Assembly (NCBI RefSeq): GCF_041435495.1
Contig: NZ_CP108644.1
Span: forward strand, 1,240,001 to 1,304,000
Origin: Streptomyces sp. NBC_01116
GTDB taxonomy: Bacteria > Actinomycetota > Actinomycetes > Streptomycetales > Streptomycetaceae
Direction of reading: 5' to 3'
DNA: 64,000 nt
In this document: piece after piece, positions 1-10,438 of the stretch
Layout: each line of letters begins with the position of its first letter
How positions within the stretch are numbered: position 1 is the stretch's first letter
Translations under genes and position numbers: made by a program
The notes under the pieces: generated by a model
What the model was told of the DNA's origin: nothing
The model's database searches: none
What the model saw: only the letters and a program-made list of their open reading frames with translations

Positions 1-382
1 AGTTCTTCGGGACGAGTTCGCCGACGATCATCTGGACGGCGGAGGCCAGCAGCATGCCGATGACGACGGCGACACCGGACACCGCGCCCGAGGGCAGTCC
101 GGTGGCGGTGAGGGGTCCGGCGAGCAGCTGGGCGAGGGCCGGTTCGGCGAGCATGCCCACCACCAGCGAGGTGATGGTGATGCCGAGCTGGGTGCCGGAG
201 AGCTGGAAGGAGAGTTCGCGCAGGGCTTCGACGACGGTACGGGCCCGTCGGTCGCCTTCGGCGGCGGCGCGCTCCGCGTCGGCCTTCTCCACGGTGACGA
301 GCCCGAATTCGGCTGCCACGAAGAATCCGTTGGCGAGGATGAGGAGGAAGGCCGCTCCGAGGAGCAGCAGGGGGGTGGTCAT
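1..382 (-). CDS. CNNM/CorC-type (hemolysin-like) membrane protein, N-terminal part
   Basis: The gene begins at the ATG at 382 (GGAGG about 10 bases upstream) and runs off the left edge, so only about 127 residues are visible. It opens with a hydrophobic segment ending in an ILANGFFVAAEFGLV-type stretch, then a polar region containing VEKADAERAA, then further hydrophobic segments. This is the typical start of the DUF21/CNNM transmembrane domain of HlyC/CorC proteins, which are linked to Mg2+/Co2+ transport. The CBS and CorC domains expected downstream lie outside the window. The true substrate cannot be judged from this part. Confidence 0.8.
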   Translation of the reverse strand, partial: MTTPLLLLGAAFLLILANGFFVAAEFGLVTVEKADAERAAAEGDRRARTVVEALRELSFQLSGTQLGITITSLVVGMLAEPALAQLLAGPLTATGLPSGAVSGVAVVIGMLLASAVQMIVGELVPKN

Positions 383-575
383 GAGGCCGCCGCCTCCGGG
401 GAAGGGGCGGCGCAGGTACTACCGGACGATCCGTCCATTGCTGGAGGGAGTCACTCCTTGGGTCGCAGGGAAGGCCCCGCGGGCCCGGGAGCGGGCCGTG
501 GTACGGGCGGGGCGGGGCGCGCGGGGCGCCGCCGCCCACCAGAGTAGCCAGGAAGGCCGCGCGCGGGGCAGGGGC
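383..575. other. Intergenic region, no gene seen
   Basis: About 190 very GC-rich bases separate two minus-strand genes. A short palindrome, GGAGTCACTCC, lies at 447-457 in the presumed promoter region of the CNNM-type gene. I see no convincing -10/-35 pair and no RNA gene. Confidence 0.4.
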
Positions 576-1046
576 TCAGCCGCCGGCCGGGGTGTCGTCG
601 CTCCCGGAGCCGCGCGACTCGGCGAGGGAGCGCAGGGCGCGGGCGTCGCGGATGGCCTGCTGCTTGGCCAGGCCGGGCTGGATGCCGAGGGCGGGCAGGC
701 TCGTTCCGTCGCTGAGGTCGAGGAAGACCCAGGGGTCGCCGGAGCGCAGGTTGACGCGGAGGATCTCCTCCCACGCCAGCCTGCGGGTCAGAGTGAGGTT
801 GACGACCGTGACCCCGGTGTCGTCGGCGGTGACCCTGGGCCTGCTGAGCAGGGCCAGGACGCCGAAGAAGAGCGCCGCGACGAAGACGAAGGTGACCCGC
901 TCCCCCGGGTTGAGCCGCTCCAGCATCAGCGCGATGACGGTGATGACGAGGAACATCGCCAGGCCCGTGCTCAGCAGGACCACCCGGGTGAGGGTGGGCC
1001 GGAAGGTGACCGGCAGGGTGGGCTGTTCGGGCCTGGGCGCGGACAT
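576..1046 (-). CDS. PH-domain-containing membrane protein
   Basis: This 156-residue protein has two closely spaced hydrophobic segments (about residues 23-42 and 50-66). A soluble C-terminal part follows with the bacterial PH-domain pattern (residues about 70-130, including RRLAWEEILRV and a WVFLDLSDG strand). Small two-helix PH proteins of this kind are common and conserved next to hisG in Streptomyces, and their function is not established. The gene starts 32 bases downstream of the hisG stop on the same strand and could be the last cistron of the rib-his transcript. No catalytic motif is visible. Confidence 0.75.
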   Translation of the reverse strand: MSAPRPEQPTLPVTFRPTLTRVVLLSTGLAMFLVITVIALMLERLNPGERVTFVFVAALFFGVLALLSRPRVTADDTGVTVVNLTLTRRLAWEEILRVNLRSGDPWVFLDLSDGTSLPALGIQPGLAKQQAIRDARALRSLAESRGSGSDDTPAGG

Positions 1047-1078
1047 CGGGTCTTCTCTCGGGAGGTGCGGGCGGGCCG

Positions 1079-1927
1079 TCAGAGGCGGCAGGCGTGGATG
1101 GCCGTGGTGAGGATGGCGCGGGCGCCGAGTTCGTACAGGTCGTCCATGATCCGCTGGGCTTCCTTGGCGGCGACCATGGAGCGGACGGCGACCCAGCCCT
1201 CGTGGTGCAGCGGGGAGATGGTCGGCGACTCCAGGCCCGGGGTGAGGGCGACGGCGCGCTCCAGGTGCTCGACGCGGCAGTCGTAGTCCATCATCACGTA
1301 GGACCGGGCGACCAGGACGCCCTGGAGGCGGCGGAGGAACTGCTGCACCTTGGGGTCGTCGGCGGGAGCGCCGTCGCGGCGGATGACGACGGCCTCGGAG
1401 GTCATGATCGGCTCGCCGATCACTTCGAGTCCGGCGTTGCGCAGGCTGGTGCCGGTCTCCACCACGTCGGCGATGATCTGGGCGACGCCCAGCTCGATGG
1501 CGGTCTCGACCGCGCCGTCGAGGTGGACGACGGAGGCCCTGACGCCGGCCTTTTCGAGGTGGTCGGCGACGATGCCCTCGTAGGAGGTGGCGATCGTCAT
1601 GCCGTCGAAGTCCTGCGGGCCCGCGGCGGTGCCGGGCTTGGTGGCGTAGCGGAAGGTGGAGCGGGCGAAGCCGAGCTGGAGGATCTCCTCGGAGTCGGCC
1701 CCGGAGTCCAGCAGCAGGTCGCGGCCGGTGATGCCGATGTCGAGCTTGCCGGAGCTGACGTAGATCGCGATGTCGCGGGGGCGGAGGTAGAAGAACTCGA
1801 CCTCGTTCCCGGGGTCGACCAGGACCAGTTCCTTCGACTCCTTGCGCTGCTGGTAGCCGGCCTCATGGAGCATCGCCATCGCAGGCCCGGAGAGTGAACC
1901 CTTGTTGGGAACGGCGATGCGCAGCAT
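1079..1927 (-). CDS. hisG: ATP phosphoribosyltransferase (HisG, long form)
   Basis: HisG catalyses the first step of histidine synthesis, joining ATP and PRPP to give phosphoribosyl-ATP. The start MLRIAVPNKGSLSG is typical of the family. The PRPP-binding region ADVVETGTSLRNAGL is at about residues 150-165. At 282 residues it is the long form, with a C-terminal PII-like domain (about 205-282) for histidine feedback inhibition. It lies 91 bases downstream of hisE on the same strand. Histidine genes 1 and 2 of the pathway are thus carried at the end of the riboflavin operon rather than in the main his cluster. Confidence 0.96.
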   Translation of the reverse strand: MLRIAVPNKGSLSGPAMAMLHEAGYQQRKESKELVLVDPGNEVEFFYLRPRDIAIYVSSGKLDIGITGRDLLLDSGADSEEILQLGFARSTFRYATKPGTAAGPQDFDGMTIATSYEGIVADHLEKAGVRASVVHLDGAVETAIELGVAQIIADVVETGTSLRNAGLEVIGEPIMTSEAVVIRRDGAPADDPKVQQFLRRLQGVLVARSYVMMDYDCRVEHLERAVALTPGLESPTISPLHHEGWVAVRSMVAAKEAQRIMDDLYELGARAILTTAIHACRL

Positions 1928-2018
1928 GAGGTCGGCTTCCTTCGTGCGGAGGGAGTGTGCGGGCGGTTTCGCGGTGGTGCCACCCGGGCCGGGCCCGGGG
2001 AACGGCGTGGAGGTCGGC

Positions 2019-2291
2019 TCAGAGATGGGCGTAGACGTCGTCGAGCGTGATCCCGCGGGCGACCATCATCACCTGGACGTGGTACAGCAGCTGGGAGATC
2101 TCCTCGGCGGCTGCCTCCTTGCTCTCGTACTCGGCCGCCATCCAGACCTCGGCGGCCTCCTCGACGACCTTCTTGCCGATGGCATGCACGCCCTTGCCCA
2201 CCAGTTCGGCGGTGCGGGAGGTCGCGGGGTCGCCCTCGGCGGCCTTGAGCTGGAGCTCGGTGAAGAGCTCTTCGAAGGTTTTGTCAGCCAT
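2019..2291 (-). CDS. hisE: Phosphoribosyl-ATP pyrophosphatase
   Basis: This 90-residue, MazG-like all-alpha protein hydrolyses phosphoribosyl-ATP to phosphoribosyl-AMP, the second step of histidine synthesis. The acidic motifs [15 protein letters not shown] and [14 protein letters not shown] provide the metal-binding glutamates typical of the fold. The ATG at 2291 was chosen because the protein then begins [10 protein letters not shown], as expected for the family; the longer open frame upstream is a shadow of ribH. It lies 35 bases after ribH and precedes hisG, so steps 1 and 2 of the pathway sit together. Confidence 0.95.
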   Translation of the reverse strand: MADKTFEELFTELQLKAAEGDPATSRTAELVGKGVHAIGKKVVEEAAEVWMAAEYESKEAAAEEISQLLYHVQVMMVARGITLDDVYAHL

Positions 2292-2326
2292 GATGGTCCT
2301 CAGAATACGGGGTCGCCGGAGGGCAC

Positions 2327-2812
2327 TCAGCGCCAGGGTTCGCTGACGGTGCGCAGCGTGGCGGCGGTGGCCACGGCGGCGGTGACCGCTTCGTGCCCCT
2401 TGTCCTCGTTGGACCCTTCGAGGCCGGCCCGGTCCAGCGCCTGCTCCTCGGTGTCGCAGGTCAGTACGCCGAAGCCGACGGGAACACCGGTGTCGACGGT
2501 GACCTGGGTGAGGCCGAGGGTGACGCCCTGGGAGACGTACTCGAAGTGGGGGGTGCCGCCCCGGATGACCACGCCGAGGGCGACGATCGCGTCGTAGCCG
2601 CGTCCGGCGAGCACCTTGGCGACGACGGGCAGCTCGAAGCTGCCCGGGACGCGGAGGAGGGTCGGTTCGTCGATGCCCAGCTCGCGCAGGGCGCGCAGGG
2701 CGCCGTCGACGAGTCCGTCCATGACCTTCTCGTGCCACTGGGCCGCGATCACGGCCACGCGCAGGTCGCCGCAGTTGCGTACGGACAGTTCGGGTGCACC
2801 CTTGCCGCTCAT
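2327..2812 (-). CDS. ribH: 6,7-dimethyl-8-ribityllumazine synthase
   Basis: RibH condenses 3,4-dihydroxybutanone 4-phosphate with the ribitylaminouracil intermediate to give lumazine, the direct precursor of riboflavin. The 161-residue protein shows the family motifs: the VPGSFELP loop, the [16 protein letters not shown] segment with the catalytic histidine, and [15 protein letters not shown]. The start at 2812 gives the expected N-terminus, and the stop of ribBA is 41 bases upstream. The protein normally assembles into 60-mers or pentamers. Its co-location with ribBA, whose product supplies one of its substrates, is standard. Confidence 0.96.
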   Translation of the reverse strand: MSGKGAPELSVRNCGDLRVAVIAAQWHEKVMDGLVDGALRALRELGIDEPTLLRVPGSFELPVVAKVLAGRGYDAIVALGVVIRGGTPHFEYVSQGVTLGLTQVTVDTGVPVGFGVLTCDTEEQALDRAGLEGSNEDKGHEAVTAAVATAATLRTVSEPWR

Positions 2813-2853
2813 GTCTCTCCTGTTGCTGGTTACGTGGTGTGCGGTGGTTCGCG

Positions 2854-4148
<1,295 letters not shown>

Positions 4149-4152
<4 letters not shown>

Positions 4153-4793
4153 GCCGTGGCTCCTTCCAGAGCGGGTGTCCGCGTGCGCAGCCACCAGTCG
4201 CGCATCCCCCACAGGACGAGGGCGCCGTAGATGACGTAGACGAAGCCGGAGAAGGCGAATCCGTTGGCGAAGTTCAGCGGGACGCCGACCAGGTCGACGA
4301 GGAGCCAGGCGAACCAGAACTCGACCATGCCGCGGGCCTGGGCGTACATCGCGACGACGGTGCCGACGAAGATGTACGCGTCCGGCCACGGGTCCCAGGA
4401 CAGCGACGGGAAGGCGGTGAACAGGCCGCCGACGGCGAGCGTGCCGAGAGCGGCGGCGCCGATCAGCACGCCGCGCTCGCGCCAGGTGGCGAAGCGGACG
4501 GCTATGGAGCCGTCCTGGGCCTGCTGCTTGCCGCGGTTCCAGGACCACCAGCCCCACAGGGCGACGACGATCACGACCAGCTGCTTGCCCGCGCTGCCGG
4601 AGAGGTGCGCGGAGGCGAAGGCGACGAGCAGGATCACGCCGGAGAGGAGCTGGGCGGGCCAGGTCCAGATCGAGCGCCGCCAGCCGAGGGCCAGGGCGAT
4701 CAGGCCGACGGTGTTGCCGATCATGTCCGACCACTTGATGTGCTGGCCGAACACGGTGAAGGCCTCGGAGTTGAGCCAGTTCGCGAGGTTCAT
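4149..4793 (-). CDS. ribM: PnuC-like riboflavin/vitamin transporter (RibM-type)
   Basis: This 214-residue membrane protein has about six or seven hydrophobic segments. Its pattern is PnuC-like: [12 protein letters not shown], the short basic NRGKQQ segment, and a final aromatic-rich helix pair ending [10 protein letters not shown] PnuC homologue inside a rib operon is the known position of RibM, which moves riboflavin or roseoflavin by facilitated diffusion in Corynebacterium and Streptomyces davawensis. Its start overlaps the ribE stop by 4 bases and its stop overlaps the ribBA start by 4 bases. The riboflavin assignment rests on family plus context; nicotinamide riboside remains the main alternative. 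Confidence 0.85.
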
Positions 4794-5398
4794 CGCGGGT
4801 CCTGTCCGGCCCGGTCGCCGAGCAGCCGCTCGACGTACTTGGCGAGGACGTCCACCTCCAGGTTGACCGGGTCGCCGGGCTGTTTGCGGCCGAGCGTGGT
4901 CAGGGCGAGGGTGGTGGGGATGAGGCTGATGGTGAAGTGGTCGGCCGCCGCGTCGACGACGGTGAGGCTCACGCCGTCGACGGTGATGGAGCCCTTCTCC
5001 ACGACGTACCGGGTCAGCTCGGGCGGCAGGGAGACCTTGACGAGCTCCCAGTGCTCGGAGGGGGTGCGCTCGACGATGGTGCCGGTGCCGTCCACATGGC
5101 CCTGGACGATGTGTCCGCCGAGCCGGCCGCCGAGCGCCATCGGGCGCTCCAGGTTGACCCGGGAGCCGGTGGTGAGCGCGCCGAGGCTGGAGCGCTTCAG
5201 CGTCTCCGCCATCACGTCGGCGGTGAACTCGCCGTCGGAGGTGTCCACGACGGTGAGGCAGACGCCGTTCACCGCGATCGAGTCGCCGTGCTTGGCGCCC
5301 TCGGTGACGACGGGGCCGCGCAGCCGGAAGCGGGAGGCGTCGGCCAGCTGCTCGACGGCGGTGATCTCACCCAGTTCTTCGACAATTCCGGTGAACAC
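4790..5398 (-). CDS. ribE: Riboflavin synthase, alpha chain
   Basis: Riboflavin synthase dismutates two lumazine molecules into riboflavin. The protein has 202 residues and the two-fold internal repeat of the family. The N-terminal barrel begins [12 protein letters not shown] and contains [14 protein letters not shown], and the second barrel contains the matching [14 protein letters not shown]. The lumazine-binding motif [12 protein letters not shown] is intact. It starts one base after the ribD stop. In some naming schemes this gene is called ribC or ribB. Confidence 0.96.
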   Translation of the reverse strand: MFTGIVEELGEITAVEQLADASRFRLRGPVVTEGAKHGDSIAVNGVCLTVVDTSDGEFTADVMAETLKRSSLGALTTGSRVNLERPMALGGRLGGHIVQGHVDGTGTIVERTPSEHWELVKVSLPPELTRYVVEKGSITVDGVSLTVVDAAADHFTISLIPTTLALTTLGRKQPGDPVNLEVDVLAKYVERLLGDRAGQDPR

Positions 5399-6499
5399 TC
5401 AGTTTCCCTTCCGAGCAGGGGCGGGGACGGCGGTGATACGCAGATCGGGGCCGATCGGCACGGTCTCGGTCACATCGAGGCGCAACGCCTCGGCGATCGT
5501 GGAGATTCCGGCGTCGGCGAGGGCGGCGGGGCCCGCGCCGAGCAGGACCGGGGCGAGATAGCCGACGACCTTGTCGACCTTTCCCGCGGCGACGAACGCG
5601 CCGGCGAGGGTGGGGCCGCCTTCGAGGAGTACGGAGAGGACGCCGCGCCCGTGCAGGGCCCCGAGGAGGGCGTCGAGGTCGAGGCCGGGTCCGGCGGCGG
5701 CACGGGGCAGGCGCAGGACGGCGGCCCCGGGAAGGTGGCCGGCCGGGGCGTCGTCGGCGACGGCGACGAGGGTGGGCGCGGTGTCGTCCAGGACCCGGGC
5801 GCCGGGCTTCACCGCGGTGGCGTTCGTGTCGACGACGACCCGCAGCGGCTGGGTGACGCCGTCGATGCCGCGTACCGCGAGCTGGGGGTCGTCGGTGCGG
5901 GCGGTGCCGGAGCCGACGAGCACGGCGTCGGCCTCGGCGCGCAGCCGGTGGACGTCGGCGCGGGCCTCGGGCGAGGTGATCCAGCGGCTGGTGGCGTCGG
6001 CTGCGGCGATCCGGCCGTCGAGGGTGGCGGCGTACTTCCACAGGACGTACGGCCGCCCGAGGCGCACCGAGGTCAGCCAGGCGGCGTTGCCCGCCTCGGC
6101 CTCCTCCGCGAGGAGGCCCTGCTCGGCCCGGACCCCGGCGTGGCGCAGGGTGTCGCCGCCGCCCGCGGCCCCAGGGTTCGGGTCGGCGACGGCGTACACG
6201 ACGCGGCTGATCCCGGCGGCCAGGAGGGCCTGGGAACAGGGGCCGGTGCGGCCGGTGTGGTCACAGGGTTCGAGGGTGACGTAGGCGGTGCCGCCGCGGG
6301 CCCGTCCGCCGGCCGCGCGCAGGGCGTGGACCTCGGCGTGCGGCCCTCCGGCGCGCTGGTGGAAGCCTTCGCCGACGACGGCTCCGGCGGCGTCGGTGAT
6401 CACGCATCCGACGACCGGATTGGGGCTGGTGGAGCCGAGACCGCGCGCCGCGAGTGTGATCGCTCGGCGCATGGCGGTGATGTCGGCTGCGGTGTCCAC
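5399..6499 (-). CDS. ribD: Bifunctional riboflavin deaminase/reductase
   Basis: RibD deaminates and then reduces the pyrimidine product of GTP cyclohydrolase II. The deaminase domain (about 1-145) has the zinc site HAEVHAL and EPCDHTGRTGPC. The reductase domain (about 150-366) has NADPH-binding features including LLEGGPTLAGAF. I chose the GTG at 6499 because AGGAGG sits a few bases upstream. It is the first cistron after the FMN riboswitch, with about 175 bases of leader between aptamer and start codon. An in-frame ATG follows at residue 10, so a slightly shorter protein is possible. Confidence 0.96.
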   Translation of the reverse strand: MDTAADITAMRRAITLAARGLGSTSPNPVVGCVITDAAGAVVGEGFHQRAGGPHAEVHALRAAGGRARGGTAYVTLEPCDHTGRTGPCSQALLAAGISRVVYAVADPNPGAAGGGDTLRHAGVRAEQGLLAEEAEAGNAAWLTSVRLGRPYVLWKYAATLDGRIAAADATSRWITSPEARADVHRLRAEADAVLVGSGTARTDDPQLAVRGIDGVTQPLRVVVDTNATAVKPGARVLDDTAPTLVAVADDAPAGHLPGAAVLRLPRAAAGPGLDLDALLGALHGRGVLSVLLEGGPTLAGAFVAAGKVDKVVGYLAPVLLGAGPAALADAGISTIAEALRLDVTETVPIGPDLRITAVPAPARKGN

Positions 6500-6674
6500 C
6501 GGGTCCTCCTGCCTCTTCGGGCACGGACTCCGGGGCCTGTCGATGACGACAGATAGAGCGGCTCACCAGCGGAAACGCCGAAAACCCGCGAACGGGAACG
6601 CCAGGAACGCACGGCGTCACGGGAGAATCCCGGCCATGCGTCCGCCGACGGCGGCGTACCGATGACGACCCGCC

Positions 6675-6801
6675 GCGCACTGCCTCCCATCCGGACTTTC
6701 ACCGTCGGTCCAGGAATCTCACCTGGTCAACCGGCCGCTGGCTGCGGACGGGTCGCGGACTATAACCGCCGGTTCGGAATTGCACCGACCCCGGAGTGCG
6801 C
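6675..6801 (-). promoter_or_regulatory. FMN riboswitch (RFN element)
   Basis: Read on the minus strand, this stretch contains the conserved RFN blocks in order: TCCGGGGTCGGTG, CAATTCCGAACCGGCGGT, AGTCCGCGA, then GACCGACGGT and AGTCCGGATGGGAGG. The ends GCGCACT (6795-6801) and AGTGCGC (6675-6681) pair as the P1 helix. It precedes ribD and should lower expression of the whole rib-his operon when FMN is abundant. In the 175-base spacer to ribD the most obvious structures are short hairpins at 6620-6632 and 6642-6654 (CCGCCG-A-CGGCGG). Neither has a U-tract, so control of translation or Rho-dependent termination is more likely than an intrinsic terminator. Confidence 0.95.
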
Positions 6802-6939
6802 TGCTACTGGTACGGAACCAGTCTGCCACGGACGCCTCACGGCCATGCGGGTGAGCACTGTGGGCTGGGTCACAGGAAACCTGGCGCGTTTCCGTCGGCG
6901 AGAAGTCGACAACGTAGTCATCGGGAAAGTTGACGGCTA

Positions 6940-6982
6940 AAGGTCCAGACCTATTGACGCACTGGTCTAGTCCTCTTAATCT
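6940..6982 (+). promoter_or_regulatory. Chitinase promoter with two DasR-type (dre) repeats
   Basis: Two related sequences, AGGTCCAGACCT (6941-6952) and ACTGGTCTAGTCCT (6961-6974), match the direct repeats long known in Streptomyces chitinase promoters and the DasR operator consensus ACTGGTCTAGACCACT. They bracket a -35-like TTGACG (6954-6959), with TAATCT 17 bases further on (6977-6982). A bound repressor would cover both promoter elements. This predicts repression by the GntR regulator DasR and relief by glucosamine 6-phosphate during chitin use. The assignment is by sequence pattern only. Confidence 0.8.
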
Positions 6983-7093
6983 CTGCGTCACCTCCGAGGT
7001 TCGGTCCGGCGGTGTGCGCACACCAGGACCCCGACACGACCCACCCCCCTTTGCCAGTTGTGTTCTGCCGACCTCCCCAGGAGGAACGTCCAC

Positions 7094-9457
7094 ATGCTGT
7101 CCCCCACCCGAGCGAGAGCCACGCTCCTCGCCGCCGGCGCCGCTGTCGCCGGTCTGCTGATGACCTCCCTCGCCGCCACCCCGTCGGCCGCCGCCACCGA
7201 CCACGAGTCCTGTCGCCCCGACGGGCTGTACAAGACCTCCGGCGTCGACACCCCGTACTGCACCGTCTACGACGGTGAGGGACGCGAGAAGATGGGCGCC
7301 GACCACAAGCGCCGCGTCATCGGCTACTTCACCAACTGGCGTACCGGCAAGGACGGCAAGGACGCCTACCTGGTCCCCGACATCCCCTGGGACAAGGTCA
7401 CGCACCTCAACTACGCCTTCGCGCACGTCGACAGCTCCAACAAGCTCTCGGTCGGCCCCGACAGCGCCGACAACGCCTCCACCGGGATGACCTGGCCCGG
7501 TGTCGCGGGCGCCGAGATGGACCCGACGCTCCCGTACAAGGGTCACTTCAACCTGCTGACCAAGTACAAGAAGCAGCACCCCGACGTGAAGACCCTGGTC
7601 TCCGTGGGCGGCTGGGCCGAGACCGGCGGCTACTTCGGCCCGGACGGCAAGCGCGTCAACTCCGGCGGCTTCTACTCGATGGCGACCAACGCCGACGGCT
7701 CGGTCAACCAGACCGGCATCAACACGTTCGCCGACTCGGCCGTCACCTTCATCAAGAAGTACGGCTTCAACGGCGTCGACATCGACTACGAGTACGCGAC
7801 GTCCATGAAGGACGCGGGCAACCCCATGGACCACACGCTGGCCAACGGCCGCCGCGCGGGCCTGGTGAAGGGCTACGACGCCCTGATGAAGACCCTGCGC
7901 GAGAAGCTGGACCGCGCGGGCGCCGCCGACGGCAAGCACTACCTCCTGACCGTCGCCGCCCCGTCCTCCGGCTACCTGCTGCGGGGCATGGAGACGTACC
8001 AGATGCAGAAGTACCTGGACTACGTCAACATCATGTCCTACGACCTGCACGGCGCCTGGAACGAGTACGTCGGCCCGAACGCCCAGCTGTTCGACGACGG
8101 CAAGGACAACGAGCTGGCGCAGGCCGGTGTCTACACCACCTCGCAGTACGGCGGGGTCGGCTACCTCAACACCGACTGGGCCTACCACTACTTCCGCGGC
8201 TCGATGCCGGCCGGCCGCATCAACATCGGCCTGCCGTACTACACCCGCGGCTTCAAGAACGTGCAGGGCGGCACCGACGGCCTGTGGGGCAAGGCGGCCA
8301 CGACCACCTGCCCGGCGGGCGCGGGTCTGACCAAGTGCGGTGACGGCGCCGTCGGCATCGACAACCTGTGGCACGACAAGGACGACAACGGCAAGGAATC
8401 GCCGGCCGGTTCCAACCCGATGTGGCACGCGAAGAACCTGGAGAAGGGCATCGCCGGCGACTACCTCGCCGACTACGGCTTCCCCGCGAACACCCAGCTG
8501 ACCGGCACCTACGTCCGCAAGTACGACTCCACGCTGGTCGCCCCGTGGCTGTGGAACGCCCAGAAGAAGGTGTTCCTCTCCACCGAGGACGAGCAGTCGG
8601 TGAAGGCCAAGGCCGACTACGTCGTGGACAAGGGCATCGGCGGGACGATGATCTGGGAGCTGGCGGGCGACTACCAGTGGAACGCGGCGAAGGGCCAGTA
8701 CGAGAGCGGCGAGACGCTGACCACCGCGATGTACGACGCCTTCAAGTCGGCGGCCCCGTACGGCGCGAAGCGCTCCACGGTCACCCTGCCCACCGAGGCC
8801 GTCAACATCGACGTCTCCTTCAACCAGTTCGCGCTCGGTGACTCCAACTACCCGATCAGCCCGAAGCTGAAGATCACCAACCGGACCCAGGCCACGCTGC
8901 CCGGCGGCACGGAGTTCCAGTTCGACTACTCCACCTCCGCCCCGGCCAACGCCAAGGACCAGTCCGGCTTCGGTACGTCGATCATCCGCAGCGACCACAC
9001 GGCCGCCAACAACATCGGCGGGCTCAAGGGCCCCTACAACCGGGTCTCCCTGAAGCTCCCGGCCTGGCAGACGCTGGCCCCCGGCGCCTCGGTGGAGCTG
9101 GACTTCGTCTACTACCTGCCGACCTCCACCCCGTCCAACTGGACCGTGACCTTCGGCGGGAAGTCCTACTCGCTCGCCGGTGACCTGGCGCGCGGCACCA
9201 CCGCCGTCGAGCCCGGCACCGGGACCAACCCCACGCCGACCCCGACGCCGACCCCGACCGGCCCGACGCCGACGCCGACCCCGACGCAGCCGGGCGGCAG
9301 CTGCGCGGCCCCGGCCTGGAACGCGGCCACCGAGTACGGCGGCGGCTCCACCGTCAGCCACGGCGGCCACCAGTGGAAGGCCTCGTGGTGGACGAAGGGC
9401 GAGACGCCCGGATCCGCCGGCCAGTGGGGCGCCTGGAAGGACCTCGGCGCCTGCTGA
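7094..9457 (+). CDS. Secreted family 18 chitinase with C-terminal chitin-binding domain
   Basis: This endo-type chitinase hydrolyses beta-1,4-linked N-acetylglucosamine outside the cell. The ATG at 7094 has AGGAGG about 8 bases upstream. The 787-residue product starts with an arginine-containing signal peptide cleaved after about residue 33 (SAAA). The GH18 barrel shows SVGGW and the catalytic NGVDIDYE (D229, D231, E233). A beta-sandwich domain (about 575-700) follows, then a Pro-Thr linker of PT repeats (about 708-735) and a 50-residue CBM5/12-like domain with paired tryptophans ([12 protein letters not shown]). From memory, its place beside the rib operon corresponds to ChiI (SCO1444) of S. 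coelicolor. The upstream dre-like repeats predict DasR control. Confidence 0.95.
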   Translation: MLSPTRARATLLAAGAAVAGLLMTSLAATPSAAATDHESCRPDGLYKTSGVDTPYCTVYDGEGREKMGADHKRRVIGYFTNWRTGKDGKDAYLVPDIPWDKVTHLNYAFAHVDSSNKLSVGPDSADNASTGMTWPGVAGAEMDPTLPYKGHFNLLTKYKKQHPDVKTLVSVGGWAETGGYFGPDGKRVNSGGFYSMATNADGSVNQTGINTFADSAVTFIKKYGFNGVDIDYEYATSMKDAGNPMDHTLANGRRAGLVKGYDALMKTLREKLDRAGAADGKHYLLTVAAPSSGYLLRGMETYQMQKYLDYVNIMSYDLHGAWNEYVGPNAQLFDDGKDNELAQAGVYTTSQYGGVGYLNTDWAYHYFRGSMPAGRINIGLPYYTRGFKNVQGGTDGLWGKAATTTCPAGAGLTKCGDGAVGIDNLWHDKDDNGKESPAGSNPMWHAKNLEKGIAGDYLADYGFPANTQLTGTYVRKYDSTLVAPWLWNAQKKVFLSTEDEQSVKAKADYVVDKGIGGTMIWELAGDYQWNAAKGQYESGETLTTAMYDAFKSAAPYGAKRSTVTLPTEAVNIDVSFNQFALGDSNYPISPKLKITNRTQATLPGGTEFQFDYSTSAPANAKDQSGFGTSIIRSDHTAANNIGGLKGPYNRVSLKLPAWQTLAPGASVELDFVYYLPTSTPSNWTVTFGGKSYSLAGDLARGTTAVEPGTGTNPTPTPTPTPTGPTPTPTPTQPGGSCAAPAWNAATEYGGGSTVSHGGHQWKASWWTKGETPGSAGQWGAWKDLGAC

Positions 9458-9470
9458 ACCCTCCTGCGAC

Positions 9471-9514
9471 CGCCCGGTGGTGAGCGGCTCCACCCCTCCG
9501 TCCACCACCGGGCG
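9471..9514 (+). terminator. Hairpin terminator downstream of the chitinase
   Basis: A perfect 12-bp stem, CGCCCGGTGGTG (9471-9482) with CACCACCGGGCG (9503-9514), lies 13 bases after the chitinase stop. It has no U-tract, as is usual in Streptomyces. Confidence 0.75.
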
Positions 9515-9528
9515 ACCAGCCCTGTCGT

Positions 9529-9561
9529 CCCCGGCCCCGGCGTCCACCGCCGGGGCCGGGG
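9529..9561 (+). terminator. Second strong hairpin after the chitinase
   Basis: A perfect 14-bp stem, CCCCGGCCCCGGCG (9529-9542) with CGCCGGGGCCGGGG (9548-9561), has a 5-base loop. With the preceding hairpin it forms a tandem terminator and separates the chitinase from the next gene. Confidence 0.65.
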
Positions 9562-9620
9562 GCGTTGCCGGGGCCGGGTGCCTTCCGGCGGGCCGGACCC
9601 CGTTCTGGCAGGCTGGCCCC

Positions 9621-10367
9621 ATGACGACGATTCTGGTCACCGGCGCCACCGGAACCCTGGGCCGGCAGGTCGCGGAGCAGCTGCGCACCGAAGGCGCCGA
9701 CGTCCGCGGTCTCAGCCGCCGATCCCCCTCGTACGCCGTCGATCTGCGCGACGGCAAGGGCCTGGACGCGGCGGTCGAGGGAGCGGACGCGATCGTCCAC
9801 TGCGCCTCGGCCCCGCGCGGTGGCGACGACCTGGCGGCGGGGTATCTCATCGACGCGGCGAGGCGGGCCGGGACGCCGCATCTCCTCTACATCTCGATCG
9901 TCGGCGTGGACCGGCTGCCGCTGGGCTACTACACGATCAAGCACCGGGTCGAGCGGATGATCGAGGACTCCGGGCTCGGCTGGACGATCCTGCGGACCAC
10001 GCAGTTCCACGACCTGGTCCTGCGCGTCCTGGCCGGCGCGGCGAAGCTGCCCGTGCTGCCGGCGCCCTCCGGTGTCCAGGTCCAGCCGGTCGACAGCGGC
10101 GAGGTCGCCGACCGGCTGGCGGACCTGGCGCTGGGCGGACCGGCGGGCCGGGTTCCCGACCTGGGCGGCCCGGAGGTCCGCGGGTTCACGGACCTGGCGG
10201 GGGCGTTCCTGCGGGCCACCGGACGCAAGCGGCGGGTGGTGCCGGTCCGGCTGGCCGGCAAGGCGTACGCCGGCTACCGGCGCGGCGACCACCTGGCGCC
10301 CGAACACGCCACGGGCAGCGTGACGTTCGAGGAGTTCCTCGACCGCCGTCACCGCCACCCGGCCTGA
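9621..10367 (+). CDS. NmrA/SDR-like NAD(P)-binding protein
   Basis: This 248-residue protein begins with the Rossmann motif MTTILVTGATGTLGRQVAEQL and continues as an atypical short-chain dehydrogenase of the NmrA/YtfG type (ILRTTQFHDLVL segment). Such proteins bind NAD(P)(H) and act as oxidoreductases or redox sensors. The usual YxxxK pair is only loosely present (YYTIKHR, about residues 103-109). The ATG at 9621 lacks a strong Shine-Dalgarno sequence but is the only start that leaves the Rossmann fold complete. It is a stand-alone gene, and the substrate cannot be deduced. Confidence 0.8.
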   Translation: MTTILVTGATGTLGRQVAEQLRTEGADVRGLSRRSPSYAVDLRDGKGLDAAVEGADAIVHCASAPRGGDDLAAGYLIDAARRAGTPHLLYISIVGVDRLPLGYYTIKHRVERMIEDSGLGWTILRTTQFHDLVLRVLAGAAKLPVLPAPSGVQVQPVDSGEVADRLADLALGGPAGRVPDLGGPEVRGFTDLAGAFLRATGRKRRVVPVRLAGKAYAGYRRGDHLAPEHATGSVTFEEFLDRRHRHPA

Positions 10368-10373
10368 ACCGGA

Positions 10374-10419
10374 CCGCCTTCCCCGGCCGCGTACGCGCGG
10401 CTCCGGCCGGGGAAGGCGG
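10374..10419. terminator. Bidirectional terminator between convergent genes
   Basis: A perfect 16-bp stem, CCGCCTTCCCCGGCCG (10374-10389) with its complement at 10404-10419, sits between the ends of the NmrA-like gene and the ROK regulator. It can serve both. Confidence 0.85.
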
Positions 10420-10438
10420 ACGTGGAACTCCGGCCGGT

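Noticed and set aside
9226..9290. Repetitive CCGACGCCGACC sequence resembling a short repeat array
   Set aside because: It encodes the Pro-Thr linker of the chitinase. There are no spacers or Cas genes, so it is not a CRISPR array.
6719..9850. A 1043-residue minus-strand frame across the riboswitch and chitinase
   Set aside because: It covers the FMN riboswitch and is antisense to a clear chitinase, with shadow-type composition.
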